The notes: generated by a model not told the origin, from the sequence alone. A stretch of DNA of 64,000 nucleotides from Plectrocnemia conspersa (GCA_009617715.1 VTFK01000143.1:186001-250000), one strand, 5' to 3'. Shown: positions 12,723 to 27,309, counted from the first letter of the stretch. A program made the numbers and translations.

Positions 12723-14100
12723 ACGCTACAAATACTGTTTATTTGCTGCTGTTTATAAATTATGCTAATCTATCATGTGCTAATGAACCAGTTCATTAGT
12801 AAACTTAACCGTGACTTTTTTTAATCAAAAATGGAAACCAAATATCTTGGCTTGGTCTACCATACAGTAGTTTAATAGTTCAGTCATGGTAATTATATTA
12901 TCGAATAGAGAATGGATTTGGAAATGTGATTTTTTAACGAATTTAACTTAAAAACAGTGCTCATAAATTAAATTTACACTGCGGGTAAGTCATTTCGATG
13001 ACAACTGCTGTTGATTGAGACACCATTCACCTGCTTTTTGTATTTCTTATGATATTAAAAATATTACTAAGTCTACTTTCAAGAAAATTTGAGTCGTATA
13101 TATTTTCTGTGCTCGAACTGCAGTTTAAGCAGCGTTTTTTGAATTTTGATGCAAGTGCAGAATATGATTCGATTTTTAAAAATCAATTAAACTTTATTAA
13201 TAAAAAACTTTTAATTAAAAATTATTAAACTGCAATGTGATGATTTACTAAAAGGCAAATTCCAATAAAATAAAGTACCAGGATTCTCTAAATGTGTCTT
13301 TTAAGTGACGAATATGATCAATTAAAAATAGTATATGCTAGAAGATTTATATTTAAATTTGGCAGCACTTGTGTGAGACATTTTTAATGATCAAGTACAT
13401 TAAATTATAATTTTGGGTCAGCATTAACAGATAACTATTTACAATCAATTTTGACTAAATGTAAACCACAGTTTGAAACAATTACATAATTTTCCTATGT
13501 ATAGATTATTATCAGAGATACGTATTCTTATCAATTTTCGATAGATTCCAAAAATGTTAATATGTATTCGAATAAATTAAATATGCAAATAAATGCTTAA
13601 ATTGTGAAATTTTGCTTTCTGGCCCGCCGAGCCCAGACAATTTCTTATCCGGCCCTTTACAAAAAATGTTTTCCGACCCCTCCTGTATATAATCAATCAT
13701 AAAAATCGACTTACAAATCCCTTGTTAATATTTCGTATTATTCAATCTACAAAATCTAAACAATGAACCTTAATGGGAAAAAAAACGTAACAGCTAAATC
13801 ACCATGAAAATGTACATGTGAATGGAGTCAATTATAACGTTGTTTATGTAACTTTCTGCAATAATTAATTTAAAATCAGAATTTTATTTTGCAATAAAAA
13901 TATATAGCGACCACACACAGATGAGCACGTTTGAAATGGTCTTTGTTACAAACCCTAAATTAATGACTGTATTCAAAAATGATCATTAAACATACCTCGT
14001 TCTAATTCCATAAATAGCACAAGTTTACAGTAAATATTTTCCGTCATTGTGAAAAATTTTTTTGTGTCGAAACGATCAAGGATATCATAAATGACACAAT
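12723..14100. other. AT-rich intron DNA
   Basis: No gene or clear element is seen. A short patch at 13618-13690 with GGCCCGCC and GGCCC blocks resembles the inner part of hAT ends but is too short to assign. Confidence 0.3.
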
Positions 14101-14385
14101 ACAACCTTGGATGAGCGAACGTCGCTTGTCAGGCAGTCAAGCAGACAGAAAGTCAGTCGAATGAAGAGACACCTGGAACTCCCGAACGATCATCGCCGCA
14201 AGAGGAACTGCCTCCTGACACTCGCTGCAGATAGCTACAAGAACCCTTAGGATCGTCCACGGACATCATCCCTGCGCCAGCTTCGCCACCGCTTGGAGAA
14301 GACGTCTCGCCATTAATCCTTCGTCACACATATGTAAATATTGTAATAAAAAACTCTTACAAAATCCCATATTTAGTCTCGTTGG
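14100..14385 (+). mobile_element. Candidate solo LTR or SINE-like insert
   Basis: A GC-rich stretch with CAG-rich and direct-repeat-like composition runs into an AATAAAAAACTC polyadenylation-like site and then a TCTCGTTGGCCACGC tail. The layout resembles the R-U5 part of an LTR. I could not define TG..CA ends or target duplications, so this is tentative. Confidence 0.25.
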
Positions 14386-17300
14386 CCACGCAAGAATCCC
14401 AAAAAAATCTATTACAGCAATTTCAGGAAACTTTTGAACAATCACCCTACCGTTTACGATGTATGATTATCAATATAATAATACTTTTTCAGAATCAAAT
14501 CCAGTCATTCAAATTACATATGCACGTCGGTAAATATGATTATATTCCCTACCCAAACCAAAAGGTCGTCTTTTATGCGGTTCATACGTGAACGTATGAA
14601 TTTTATTACACGGCAATTTGTATAACTTACAATTAGTGCTTAGCGTATGGACACACGTTTTACGTAGAGTCCGTAGGTCGTTAGACCCAAACCTGACGTG
14701 TATGCACAATAAGTTGACTTTAATTAGTTAATTACTAAATTTATTTAGCTCGGACGTGCTCTACGAATGTCCCCAGTTTGTAAGCGTTTTATTTGCTTAA
14801 AGCTTCTGCACATTTATGTACGTGAAAGATTCGATCGAATTCACAGGAATACTGTAAATACGTACGAGATTATATAAACTAGTAGATATTCGATACGGAT
14901 TATTTTTAAATAATCCGTAATAAATTCTGTTTGTTATTTATTATGTAACATAAGCTATATTAAATACGAGGAAGCGTTTCCATTTTACTTTTTGTCCCGT
15001 CCACACTGTTCTTTGTGTGTCGGACAATTTTCATATTTCCGTCCACGCGACATGTCGCAGTTCGTGTCGAAAGAATGACATTAACAACGTCAGCCACCTA
15101 TTTTCCAACTTCCCATCGTCGGACGTGTTTGTTATAGTGTGTTCCTTTCTCTCGTGCTCGCATAAATTTGTACACGGGCCTTTAGGACACTTGTCTGTCT
15201 GTCGTCCAATTCCCTGAACCATAACCGTTCGGGCCCTTACCTTACGGACCCACCTTTACCCTGCGAGTGTCGTATGCGTCCCAAACGGTTTGTAAGCAAT
15301 AAAGAAGTCACGATATACGAGGTGCTGTTACAAACACCCTATACCGCTATATACTACAAAGAAAGGGAGCTAAAAGTATACCTAAGTTTTTGCGCAACGA
15401 TTATTTTCACTCAATGCGTCATTTAATAAACATTTTAAGTTAACTCGCTAAGATACAAAATGTGATTAGCAAGTTACAGTTATAGTAGATATTCTTACGA
15501 TAATGATATAGTCATAAATAACGACGGATATTGAATTAAATAGAAATATCTGTTATTAAATACCTCAATTATATTCACAAAATACTTTATTGTCAAAAAA
15601 AACCTATCGCTAAAAATCGAATAATTCTGATTGGCAGCCTTTTACGATTCATAACCGATTTGAGGGCTTCCGGTAAGGAAGCATATGGCATGATTCAGGA
15701 ACAAACATATGACATGATTGATTCAATCTATTATTCTGAATATATATCAATGTACAACAATAGTTTGGCCACAATATCATTATCACACAACTCCATTAGA
15801 ACTATGTTTATTTATTCACAGTAAACCTACAGACAAAACATGACTAGTATGAGCTTAATGCACTATAACGCTGTAACTGTCAACACATAATATACTAAAA
15901 CTATCAATACATATTGTACACACAAAATTAATGACGTTTTTATCAATAACCCTTAAGTATACTTTCTAATGAATCACTATTATTCTTTTTGTAATACCTT
16001 TCTGGTTTACAATTTAAACTATTAAAAAGTGTCGATTTCACATTTTTTGTTAATTGAATATTTTTAATGTTTTAATAAAAGAAATATGTAATAGTTGAAA
16101 AGAGCTAAGTCTAGTGAATATATGGGCTACAATAAAGCTTCAAAACCAAGATTTCAGCTTTTAACCCAAATTAAGCTAGCAGTGTGTTGTTATTTTGGTT
16201 GCTTTTCACACCATTCGATACTCATCGAGTCAAATGTTATATCTTGTTTTAAGACTTTAGAATTCTATGGAATTTTTAGAGTAAAATTTGTATTTAGGGG
16301 TTAGAATTGCCATTTGAAGCTCTTGAAGCCCTAGAATCGCACTGAGCTATAAAAGCGAAGCCCTAGAAGCTCTAGAATTGCACTCAAAAACGCATTGTTT
16401 TCAATACTCTCGCTACACAGCAGATCTTTCATGCAGGCAAGTTTTGTCTAGTTATAAGTTATTAGAGTATAGTGGCTCTTGATATTTTTAAGATACCTAT
16501 GTTAATCCTTATTTTCCCTTAATATTTTAAAGCGTTTAAAATATCGATTCTCCTTTGAATTTCAAATTTAGTTTTTATCGTCCAAAAAAATTAACATTGT
16601 TTCTTCGTCGTGCTTTTTTATCTACTTTAAAAACAACCACCAAATTGATCTGCGCAACGTGAATCCCTGTGACTTTTATCAGGTCTGCGTTTCGGCACAC
16701 TTTGTCAATTCTAAGTCTGGAACTCAACATTATAAGTTGGGGATAAAGTTGCATAGCGGATTCAATTTAAAGCATGAAAATATTTACGACTTTGAAGAAC
16801 GGAAGGCCCCGCGGACGGAAGCCTACAAATCGTTGGCTCCATTCGATAAATTCGATCGTGAAACACGGCCATGGAACGGAACAAACAACTCGGTCCATAA
16901 AACGGCGTCGCTTTTTACGGCGACGCTTTTCGGCGACGACAAAGAATATTTTAATTAAAACGCCAGACGGCGCGGCGTTTATATCCAGCGGCCGGGCGTC
17001 GGACTGCAAACGCTATAAAGACGTTATTATCGACTCCGCGAAAGGTTTCCAATTATTTTACGTCGTTAGGAAAATGTCGACGGAAAATCCGGAAGCGCCT
17101 TTCGTCGCGGCGCCGCTACACAACTTTCTTCGCCGAGGCAACTTTCCATGCAGAGGAAAACTTTGTGACTATTTCATTGTTTTATTTGCTAGTGTTCCGA
17201 TCTGGTGGAAGTATCGCATTATTACCTCTCACATACGTAGTATAAAAACGATATTGAATTAGTTGAAAAAGTGACATCATTGACTTTCATTTTTATAATT

Positions 17301-17914
17301 AAATAACGAACTTGACAGATTATGTTTGGGTTTGAACATCAAATGGACGTTTCGCAACTGTCAATTTAAGCATTATACACATTTTAATATTTAAACTTGT
17401 AAAAAAAATATTTCACTAAAAACTATACATTCACTGTAACATACATACATATAATAAGTAATGTAAAAAAGGAAGACAATACTATATTATATTACTATTT
17501 TATACAAATTAAAGTTTTTTTGAATATTCACTTAATTTTTAATAACCTTTTATACGATAAATTGACCAGAACATATTTTTATAGTAATTAACGTAACACA
17601 AGATACAAAGAACATGAAAGTCGAGAAATGTTTGAAAGAAAATACCACAATAAAAAATCGTATGGTTTTATATAGTAAAAATTACTGACTTCACTTAACG
17701 ATACACCGGAAAGACCAACGTTTATGTACAATGTGAAATCAGGCAGCTCTAATGAAAGGGCTGCTAAGACAACGCACCTTTCATACGTTCTTCGTTGTTC
17801 TCGCAATTCAAATTAAATATAAAAATATGATAATAATTATCGAAGGGTATAAATCCCCAGACTATGAATTGACCTGTTTAGTCTTGGGATTTTGGTGATT
17901 TTGTGATTTTAACC
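14386..17914. other. Intron DNA with GC-rich islands and a short local repeat
   Basis: Islands of higher GC occur at 14580-14710, 15000-15345 and, most marked, 16640-17170. Open frames of up to 162 codons over the last island overlap on both strands and show no family features. At 16325-16384 a 19-base unit (GAAGCCCTAGAATCGCACT) occurs twice. Confidence 0.35.
16325..16384 (+). repeat. Two-copy short direct repeat
   Basis: Units at 16325-16343 and 16366-16384 differ by two bases (GAAGCCCTAGAATCGCACT and GAAGCTCTAGAATTGCACT). Confidence 0.6.
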
Positions 17915-19160
17915 ATGGATCTCAACGCTAGACACGTGCATTGGAATTGTTCCGGTGTAAATCTGTCCGGTAAATGATTTTTAACTTTACAAAATCAATA
18001 ATACATTATTTTAGCAATCTTATGACACCGTCAATTTTATATATTGCGTTAGTTAAGGATATCAATGCAATGCATCCAGGCTCGGACCACCTTCCTGTGT
18101 TTTTTTACACTGGAGGGTGAGATCTAGGTAATCAATAAAATTGTCTTTTATTATAACAATGCTGATTAGAAGGATTTCAAGAATATTGTTGAAGCCCGTA
18201 TAATATTCAGAAAACTATCGACGATGATATAAATTATTTAGCAACCGTAATCAAGAAAGCTAAGATATATACACACATAAAGTCAATTAAAATTAAAAAT
18301 AAAATGATAAAGCAGTGGCAAAAAACTAAATCTCTACAATTAAAAACTTTAATAAACAAACTGACTGATGATATTCGCGATAAAATTCAGAGCATTAAAA
18401 ACAAAACTTCGCGTTAACTTGAAAAGCTAAACAAAGCAGCTAATTAATTATGGAAAGTAACTTAATTGCTTAAAAATAAACACACAGAAATTTCACGGTT
18501 AAAAACTGAAAATATTATAGCTGACACGAAGTGATGTTAGATGGCGCTTTACATGTATCGTATGAACTAAAACACAAACTAAAAACTTTGTAAATAAATT
18601 GATACAAAAAATAAAAGCATCTACGGTAGATAAAAAAAATTTTGCAAAATAAACTCATGGGAAATTATAAATGTCGTTTAAAACTCTTGAAATCGACAGA
18701 TTAGATAACACAGATTAAACACTTTCCTACTCCTTAACGCCTGCCTATATTTTGGGTATTTTCCAACCATTTAGAAAACAGTTAAAATTGATTGCTTAGG
18801 ATCCTACAATTCCGATTAGTCTCAGCTTATTACCGACATTTAGAAATTTTTTTTTAAAAATATGCTTATGCATTTAAAATAATCTTTTAGTTTCACGAAG
18901 CATATATTCGCTAATTTTATTATGAAAAAGAGTATGGTTTCTTTGAATGTTGGATAATTACAGAAAAATCTTTCGACAAATAGCATGACGATTTGATACA
19001 TAAACTATACAAAAACAAAACCCTAATAATCTAGCACCAAGAAACTTACATAATCAGTAAAATGTTTTGACCTTACAGTACGAGTTCTTACGTTATCTTG
19101 TAAGAAAAACACTTTTTTTAAATTAACAAATAAAAGTTGTTTCCAAAGCTCTAGTTGAAT
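17915..19160 (+). pseudogene. Degenerate Jockey-type LINE (endonuclease and reverse transcriptase remnants)
   Basis: In order on the plus strand: MDLNARHVHWNCSGVNLSGK (endonuclease motif GDxNAKHxxW, 17915 on); SDHLPVFF at 18082-18105, the conserved endonuclease end; a charged linker (MIKQWQKTKSLQLKTLINKL near 18304); PTIPISLSLLPTFRNFF near 18806, equivalent to the YRPISLLPxLSKxFEK block; and EKSFDK-stop-HDDLIHKLYKNK near 18960, equivalent to AFDxVWHDGL. Stops and frameshifts are common, so the element is dead. The order matches an ORF2 protein of a Jockey-like non-LTR retrotransposon. The YADD catalytic motif was not found, so the 3' end is lost or unreadable. Confidence 0.7.
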
Positions 19161-22100
19161 AGAGTATACATCTCAAACGTAATTGTACCGCCGAGAAACT
19201 CGTAATGAACAATACCGGCTGCAATCCACTGCATCGAACTCTAACGATAACCACACGAACTTTTTTTTGCCATACTAATAATATATAATACTAACTAAGT
19301 TAATCGTGAAACTTGGTCGCATGCAAAGCAAAACCAGCGATCGTTAAAATGCTTTTTAAAATATAACCATCGTGTGTGCTTCAGTATTGAAAGATGTATC
19401 TACAGCATAAATAATATTATATAACAGTGAACGTCACAGTTTCCATTTTTTATCCAAAACACACGCACGCTGTACTAACAAAATCATACGTAGTAGTTAG
19501 CGACTTACATATATATAATTTTTTCATTTATTTTGAAGCGAAATGGGCTATTATATATAGTATATAAAATAGCAAGCTTCGAATCTACATAATTGGAGAT
19601 AATCCTGTGTTTGTATTCTCACGTCAACAGCAATAGCACAATTTGATGCAGCGGTAATTCTGGCTCGACTTGCATTATTCAGGCCAGCTTAATAATTTGC
19701 CGGGCGACCATGTCGGCACCTTGCAGATTTAAAATATTAAATAGCCACGTTCTAGCTTTTGCCGGCGTGCAGATGGCTCTAGCAGCCGCTTCAATTTTTC
19801 ACGAGAGCGGTTCGACGTCGCTTTGTCACGGTGACAGGTCACGCGCCGCGTCAACGCGTGCGGGCCCGCAAGGCACCCTTTGACGAACTCAATATCGAAT
19901 GGGGACTCGATGTCGCGAACGCTCACGAAAAACAATTTCGGCTTATTGAAATCCTCGGAATCGAAGGTGTGCGTTTTATATATATTTTTTTCTTTTTCTT
20001 GCCGTATTTTGTTTACGTGTTCACGTGACGTGTTTGCGCGTCTCAAAGTGTCGCCTTGCTGTTTTGGATGGCAAAAACACAGATGGATGGTATGCGTTCT
20101 TTCTACAAGAAATGTATAAAATTGCGTTTAAAGAAATCTGGCGTGTAATATCAGATATCACGTCAACTTAACATGCTAGACGATTTCATTGAAATCTGAT
20201 AATGTAAAGAATGCGACGAATCCAATAAGTTTGCTATTTCGCTACGCGTCATGTAAAATAAGTGTTAAAAACAATGTATACTGTGCTATTTATATTTTTT
20301 GAGACATATTTTATAATAAATAATAGTTCATTATTTGGAAATTTTCAATACCTAATAAATACGACATAGTTCGATTTCAATTAATCGTCACAATATACAG
20401 ACAGATTAGAAAAATCTATGTAAGCCTAATATAATATATAACGATTGATCTAAATCTCCTAAGCATAATAAAAATTCAAAATACCAAGAACTATATTATT
20501 GAATATTCTAATCGCCTGCTCAAATTAATTGATATATTTTTTAATAATTTAATAACTTAATTAAATCAATAATCTTAGAAGGGGTAGAATAAAAATATTA
20601 GACTAAAAAATAAGACCAACACAAGTATTACTTCTTACATTTACGATGTATTTTTTTCATACATATACAGACACATATCATATTTCATTAAAAAATAAAA
20701 TATCAATACACATAATTATAACACAAGTTCGCAAAAACATCGCCAACCCACACAAAAGTATTCGGACCATTTCTTTTATTTGATCGCGCCAAACCATAAG
20801 CCAATCAGGACGCACATTAAAAGTTATCGCAAACTTCTTACAAGTTAATGGATTTCCCGCAAACATATCATCCGCTAAGTATTTCTAATAATTTCGTTAT
20901 ATACTTTTATATGTTTGCTATGTGTATACATAGATTCCTACCCCATTCCGTGTGAGAAGAATTCTAGTAGCATTTGATTAAAGTAGAAAAATTTCGATTG
21001 GAGCATCAAAGCGGTAGTCAAATTGAAATGCCTGCAGACGAAATGGAAAACCAATAAAGGGAACAGAGGTAAAACAGTGCGTCTCGGAAATGGTTGTGTC
21101 CAAACTTGGCAATCAAACAAGACAAAATAGTTTGCGAAAGGTGGGGCAGTGTTCGGAGCAGGCTGATAAAAATTCCTGTCAGCTGACATAGACTGTCCCT
21201 CACGTTCCATGGTCCAAATTAAATAAAAAGGACAGGGGTATTGTGAGGAACGACCGCCGTTCGGATACACGTGGAAAATATAGATTTCTTATTCTCGGAC
21301 GCGTGAAGTACTACAATCTTCTGTTACTTTTATAGATTTTTTATTAAAAATCAAAATTCTAAGAGAGTATGTTATTCAATGTGTAACACAGAAGTGCTGT
21401 TTATACTGGAATAATATTATTAGATTGTTTATACAATACATTTTAAATCAAGGTATATTGAATTTTATTTCAAAGATCAATTAATTTTACTGCACAGTAA
21501 AATCTTTGCCAAAGAGATATAAATAATAATTGTTTGCAGCCGTATCGTTAGTTCTTTATGAGCTCTAGTGCTTTATACATCATAATTTTAATTTCATAAT
21601 AAAAATCGATTTAATATAATATATTATAATGCATTTCTTGAGTTCAACGTCATAATTTTAAAGCGAAAAAAGTGATAAAAATGGCTATAAAAATTTACAT
21701 TTGTAATTTTGAATCATTAATTGTGTCTACCCATGTGTATTTTTGACTGAAGTTAACCATTATACTATAAACTGTTTTTTTATAGGCAATTTGATTTATT
21801 TTACAAATATTCAATAAACTCTTTGTTAATAACAAAATAGCATATTATAAAATAAACCTAATAACATATTCGCAATCAACGCATAACGCATCTTTTATTC
21901 AAAAAAAAGTAGTAAAATAATTACAATCGATAACTATCAAAAAAACTTAAGCGTTATATTAATAAATTAATTACAGAATTTGATTATACACAACTAAAAA
22001 ATAAATGTTATAAAAACATTTTTTTGTAACTATTTATATACATACATATTCATAATTTAGAGCCCATTGCCATAAATCAACGAAAACTATTATGCGTTAT

Positions 22101-22164
22101 ATTCGCCTAATAATAAATCATTAAAATAATTTGTGTTTCTTCCCAAAAAAATTTGAGGAAAATA
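19161..22164. other. Intron DNA with a GC-rich island at 19680-20090
   Basis: The island has overlapping open frames on both strands (up to 105 codons) but no recognised domain. A smaller GC-richer block lies at 20930-21290. The remainder is AT-rich with nothing recognised. Confidence 0.3.
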
Positions 22165-22670
22165 CTGAATCAATAATTTTTATTTCTCGAAGATTTGCTG
22201 ATTTAGCGACAATTTTTAAAGCCTTTTTTGTTAAAAAATAAATTTGTACAAATATTTGTAAACGCTTTACAACTGATATTTTTTTAGCACCACTGAATAT
22301 GACAGGGTGTGTCTATGCCAGATGTTTAAAAATATACATGCTTTCATGGAATCTTTTAATAGGACATAAGAACAAACTGCGTGGTGTGAGAAACAGCAGA
22401 TTGCAAAAATATATGGGAACTATCCACAGAGTTACGCCATTAAATTCACTTGTCAGCAAATTTAAATCTTGTTTTTTTATAAACCAAAGAGGTTTTATAC
22501 TTATCTTGCTCAAAATATGAAAAATGTGAAGTAGTAACAGCTGTTATTGACAACTTTTTTTACGATTTTGCTTTAATTAGAAGAGTTAATTACGAAAATC
22601 CTTCGTAACTCGACGCTCTGTAATCAATAAAACATATTAATTTGTTTTGGTCCTGGTACTTTGTTCATTA
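22165..22670 (+). repeat. Interspersed repeat, uninterrupted copy
   Basis: It matches 54990-55086 plus 56378-56810. Shared landmarks in order: TTTATTTCTCGAAGATTTGC (AAGTTTGC there), GCCTTTTTTGTTAAAAA, ATTTGT, a CAGCAGATT block, an AAGTAGTAACAGCTGTTAT block and CCTTCGTAAC followed by TTTGTAATCAAT-like bases. A short third match lies at 7905-7960. The family is unknown to me; the copies are old and diverged. Confidence 0.6.
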
Positions 22671-25600
22671 AGATAATTAAAATGAATTCAATACTATCCC
22701 TTTAACTGGCGCGTTGAAGAGAAAACTACACAACTTATGTTATTGATTAAAATTGTAAAAAATTAATATAAATGTTTTTAAAATGTAGCCCTTGCAATAA
22801 AATCAGATTAAATGAAAATGTATTTATTTCTATAATATTAGGATTATTTTCATAAATCACATAATAAATGTCTTTTTTTTTGCTCTTAAGCAACAGATTG
22901 AGTGGTCTACTTTTTTAGTTAAACTATTTTTCATAATTTTAATAGTTAATGTAATTTAAAAGATTCTTTTATATTTTCACAGCAAACATAAAAAAAAAAA
23001 AAGAATTTAAAAATCACTTAATGTGTAATTTAGTTTAAAAAAATCTAAAAGTTCTCATGATTAAAGTTTAAATTTATGCTGAATTTATATTTTTATGTGC
23101 AAAATTTTGAATATATTTTATGTTATCTTAAAAAATATAAATTCAAACACCAAAAATTGACTACAACACAATCAATGACTTATAATTGTTTACATTGACA
23201 AAAATGTATAAGGTGCACATTCAAATTAGCCAGGAAGAACGAGATGATTTTCAGTATCATATTTATAAGAAAATGTATTTTAGCTGCTATTTATTAATAT
23301 TATTTAGCTAATCTTATTTCAAACTTATTTTTTAAATCAAGTATTATATTACGTTTTATTTATATTTAGCTATGTCACAAACCTATTTTTAAATGACATA
23401 TTTTTTAAGGGTCCTGTATTCATACACTCTCTAGCTGCGGTACCTCACGATAGTGAGAGACACTAATCGCACACCACATTTTTTTATATAACAAAATTTC
23501 TCGGAAATTGTCGAGAAAATCGAATAGTAAAAATAAAAACCAATATTTTTTGATAAATTAAAAACATCTAGAAACCAGAAAGTCCCACCTCAGCAAAAAC
23601 ATTGAAAAACAATAAATAATGTTATGAAAATACAAGACATTGTTGGATAATAATAAATACCGATGAAATTTTATTTTATTTTTTGCCGAGCTCTTAGCCA
23701 TGTGGAAAATACTAATTTTTAATTAATTTTAATATTACATTTTTTGTAATTGCAAAAAAAAACCATAATCATATACTGAATTAAAACAAATTTACTAAAT
23801 ATACAATATTAATACTAATTTCTCTCTCTTCTTGCTTTTTTATACAAATACAAAGCTTAAATCAACGGTGGGTACTCAGAAATTAGAGGTAAAATAAATA
23901 AATATTTATATTGGAAACATGCTTTAAATTCTATCCCTTTTCACTTCGATCCAATGTATTTTTGATATTTTATTTTTCAATCGACGTTAAAACGTTACTC
24001 AAACCTAATTGAAAAGCGTTTTAAGCGTCCAACCTCACTCAACTTGGTTCTGAAATATTCATTTAAAAATCCTCCTTCCGGATATTTTCGGATTTTCTGA
24101 TTTTTTACGCAGGCCGGTACACCTGGTAAATAAATCATCGAGCGAATCGCAGGTCGGCACGTATCGAAAGCTAATTTCTCCAAAACATTCGACCGTGAAG
24201 ATTGCCTTTCCGGGCGCTGCCTCGCTTTTAGTTTAAAACGTAACAGAACAAATTTACCAGTGCCTAAAGGTTTCGTCGCGAAACTGAAAGTAATTCTCGA
24301 CTGTCACCTTGTGTCAATAGCATAGTTTAATCACAGTGAGGCGGCGAACAACATGAAAGACAAGGAGTCAAACAATAAACAAAGACCGAGAAGTGGAACG
24401 AGCTTAATAAAAGCCTTCAAAGACTTGTTATGTCAACATCCTGAATAGTTAAAGTCTTAAACTTTATACGTTTGAGGATAGAACAGCAAGTTTTCTCAAA
24501 TATATGCTATACTTAGATACATTCTTATTAGCTATGAATAGTTAAATACGCGTATGTAAAATTGGCATTTGTCTCAATAGAATACCAGATAGTGACAAAG
24601 GTAAACATGATGACAATCTAAAAGTTACAGGATTTGTTGACTCAAAGCTAACACTTTCAAATACAATTTTGTACGACGGTGAAATAAAATGATTTTAATA
24701 ATTTTGATTCATACACACAAATAAATTAGAGCCATGAATCTTTACTGTTCAAACTAAAGACATATATAACCACGCGTTCTTTAAGAGACTTACCGAAAAA
24801 GGCGTTCGCCCTTAACATTGTTTATTGGAAATGTTATCATCATCTGCCACAACAAACGCAAGACCCGAGGCGAATTCGACAGCAATAATAGTTGGCGTGT
24901 TTGGACAGCTGTTCAAGCCCTCGGATAAATAGATAAACATGACGTGATCTTAATGGCAGCACTTGATTGTTTGCCGACAGCTTTAAGATAATGCTATCTG
25001 CAAGATAAACACGATTACCGAAACAAATACAATATTATCCCAAGAACAACAACCATTATTCAGACATTATAAAACATCCAGGTCTGGGCCCGATTTCTGA
25101 TGTTTTCCAACATCACCGACTTTGTATTTGCATAAATATTTCAGAGTGAAATTGCAGAAAACAAAGAATTTATTTAATTTAGACATTAGACTTAAAGCAG
25201 CAATAAAACTATTTTTGTAACTGCATATATAGTTTAAAAATACTAAACGAAGTTTCTGTGATTAATTAATAAAATACAATACTTAGAAGTCATGATAACA
25301 AATAAAAATCGAAGTAGATTTAAAAACATACGAAGAGTTTTAATAGCAGCCATTTGCTAAATTGTTGTAGCAAACATTCAAAACTCTTAAAATGATTAGT
25401 AAGCCTCGAATACAACTAAATCGTATTGGTAATAAATAATAAAATATTAATATATTAGGGTATTAGTATCTACAAAAATATTACTATGGATATAAAAGAG
25501 GGAAATAAAGTGTTTATTACATATTTTTCCTGGGTTTTTAGTAAAATTATTATTAAAAAAATCTATTAGTAAAAAACTTAATTTATTTATATAAACTTCA

Positions 25601-27300
25601 TACGAATCTGCATATTGTGTAGTAGTTTTTAAGGGTTTGCATTAATTACGGCATGGGGTGTCGGACGTTCTGTTGTGTCACATGTACCAAGAGTGCCATT
25701 AGAAGCTCCCTTCAGCATAATATGATCACTTGAAATTAGTTCAGTGCTGTTATATGAAAGGCATATGGCGAGGTGGGCTTTCGGCTAAATCAATTGAGAG
25801 AGTAATTCTAGAGAGGCATATTCGAGTGATGGTCATATATACCAGTTGGACACTGGCAAACAGATCAATGTTGTTCTTGTTTACCATTTTGCATAGTGTA
25901 TATAAGGTCAATATAATCATCAGTTCGAGTTTGAATAAAATAAATTGGCAGTTAAAAAAAATCTCGTATAGTCCACTAAATATTTACCGTGGTAAAAAAA
26001 AAGAATAATTGACACTGAAAAATTAGGACGAAATGTTATGCACTTGAACAGACGACCAAACCTTGCCTTAAATAAAAAATCTATTAAAAATAGCACACCA
26101 TTGACAAATTTGCAATGCCATGTATGTTTTATAATATAAATATTATATATGTTATCCATTATTTAAAAATTAATTAAAATAAATGTAAGTTATTATTATT
26201 AAAAATGATAAATAAATAAAAAAGCTTTAAATAAATTAGAGAGCTATGAATATCAATCTTATTAGGACTAAATATTACAAGAAAAAAATATTGACATAGA
26301 GTGTGTTTGAGAGCGTTGAAGGAAAAAAAAATAAAGATCAGGACACGCAGTAAAAATAAAATCAACGAAAGCGAGTTTTATATTTAAAAATGGTACTTAA
26401 ATATAAGTAACACATATAATAATATAGTTACAGAGCTATTTGTATACATGGTGAAAAATGAGGTTAAATGAGCTTTTTTGTTAGGTGGGTTTTATATTTA
26501 CTATTTTGTGGACATTAACATTCTTATTTACTAACAATAAATGTAACTTTGATTTTATGTTAATTTTGTAAATATGTTAATTTTTATATCATTAAGGAAT
26601 TTAAAGCAAAGTCTGTTGATTTAAATATGTAAACTGTACTGATAAATTTTATATTAACGTGGTTTAAGAAACTGAAGTCAATTTTATTAGAAAGAATTAA
26701 AAAATAAAACGATTGTTAGTAAAAATAATTATAAATCCTAAAAAAAAGCAGTTAAAAAAATCTATTTCTACCTTTTTATATTAAAATTGTAGTGTTTTTA
26801 TTGTTTTATTAATTGTATATACTAATTAAAAAATCGAAAGAGTCAAAACATACGAAAATCATCTTAGACACAATCACGAAATGTGTTTATGTAATGAAAA
26901 TAAAATTTCTAGATGGCAAAAACACAAGAGTATTTCTTGTGCGCAAATTTAAACGCACTGTCTATTGCGCACCCTTTTCAAATAAAGAGTAGTTTTTTCA
27001 GTACTTATGGATACTTACGAGTGATTAACACTATGATCCCAATAAGTGATTCGTGAATTAATAACAATTATTAACGCAATAGTTTAGTACCGAGATCTCT
27101 CTTTCATTGTTATGTCTTACTATTTTTTGAACAATTTTTCTTTTCAATATTTTTTAAAATAGACGATAAAATTACATATTTATTAATTGTGTGTAATAAT
27201 AACCTCAATAAAAGTATGATTTCTACGATGATAAAAAGTGTAAATGTCCAAAACATATACCTCGCAATAATAATGCATTGTGTTATTTATTGTGAGACAT
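22671..27300. other. AT-rich intron DNA
   Basis: No gene is recognised. A mildly GC-richer block at 24180-24420 and another at 24780-25000 carry no family features. 26958-27110 is the second copy of the paired element at 11380. Homopolymer A and T runs are frequent. Confidence 0.3.
26958..27110 (+). repeat. Intronic paired element, copy 2
   Basis: CCTTTTCAAATAAAGAGTAG plus a T-run differs from the 11380 copy by one base over the core. It sits in the same intron and the same orientation. Confidence 0.4.
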
Positions 27301-27309
27301 ATTACTTAT

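Noticed and set aside
15000..15345. GC-richer stretch with an AATAAA motif, possible LTR
   Set aside because: No repeat partner, no defined ends, no target duplication.
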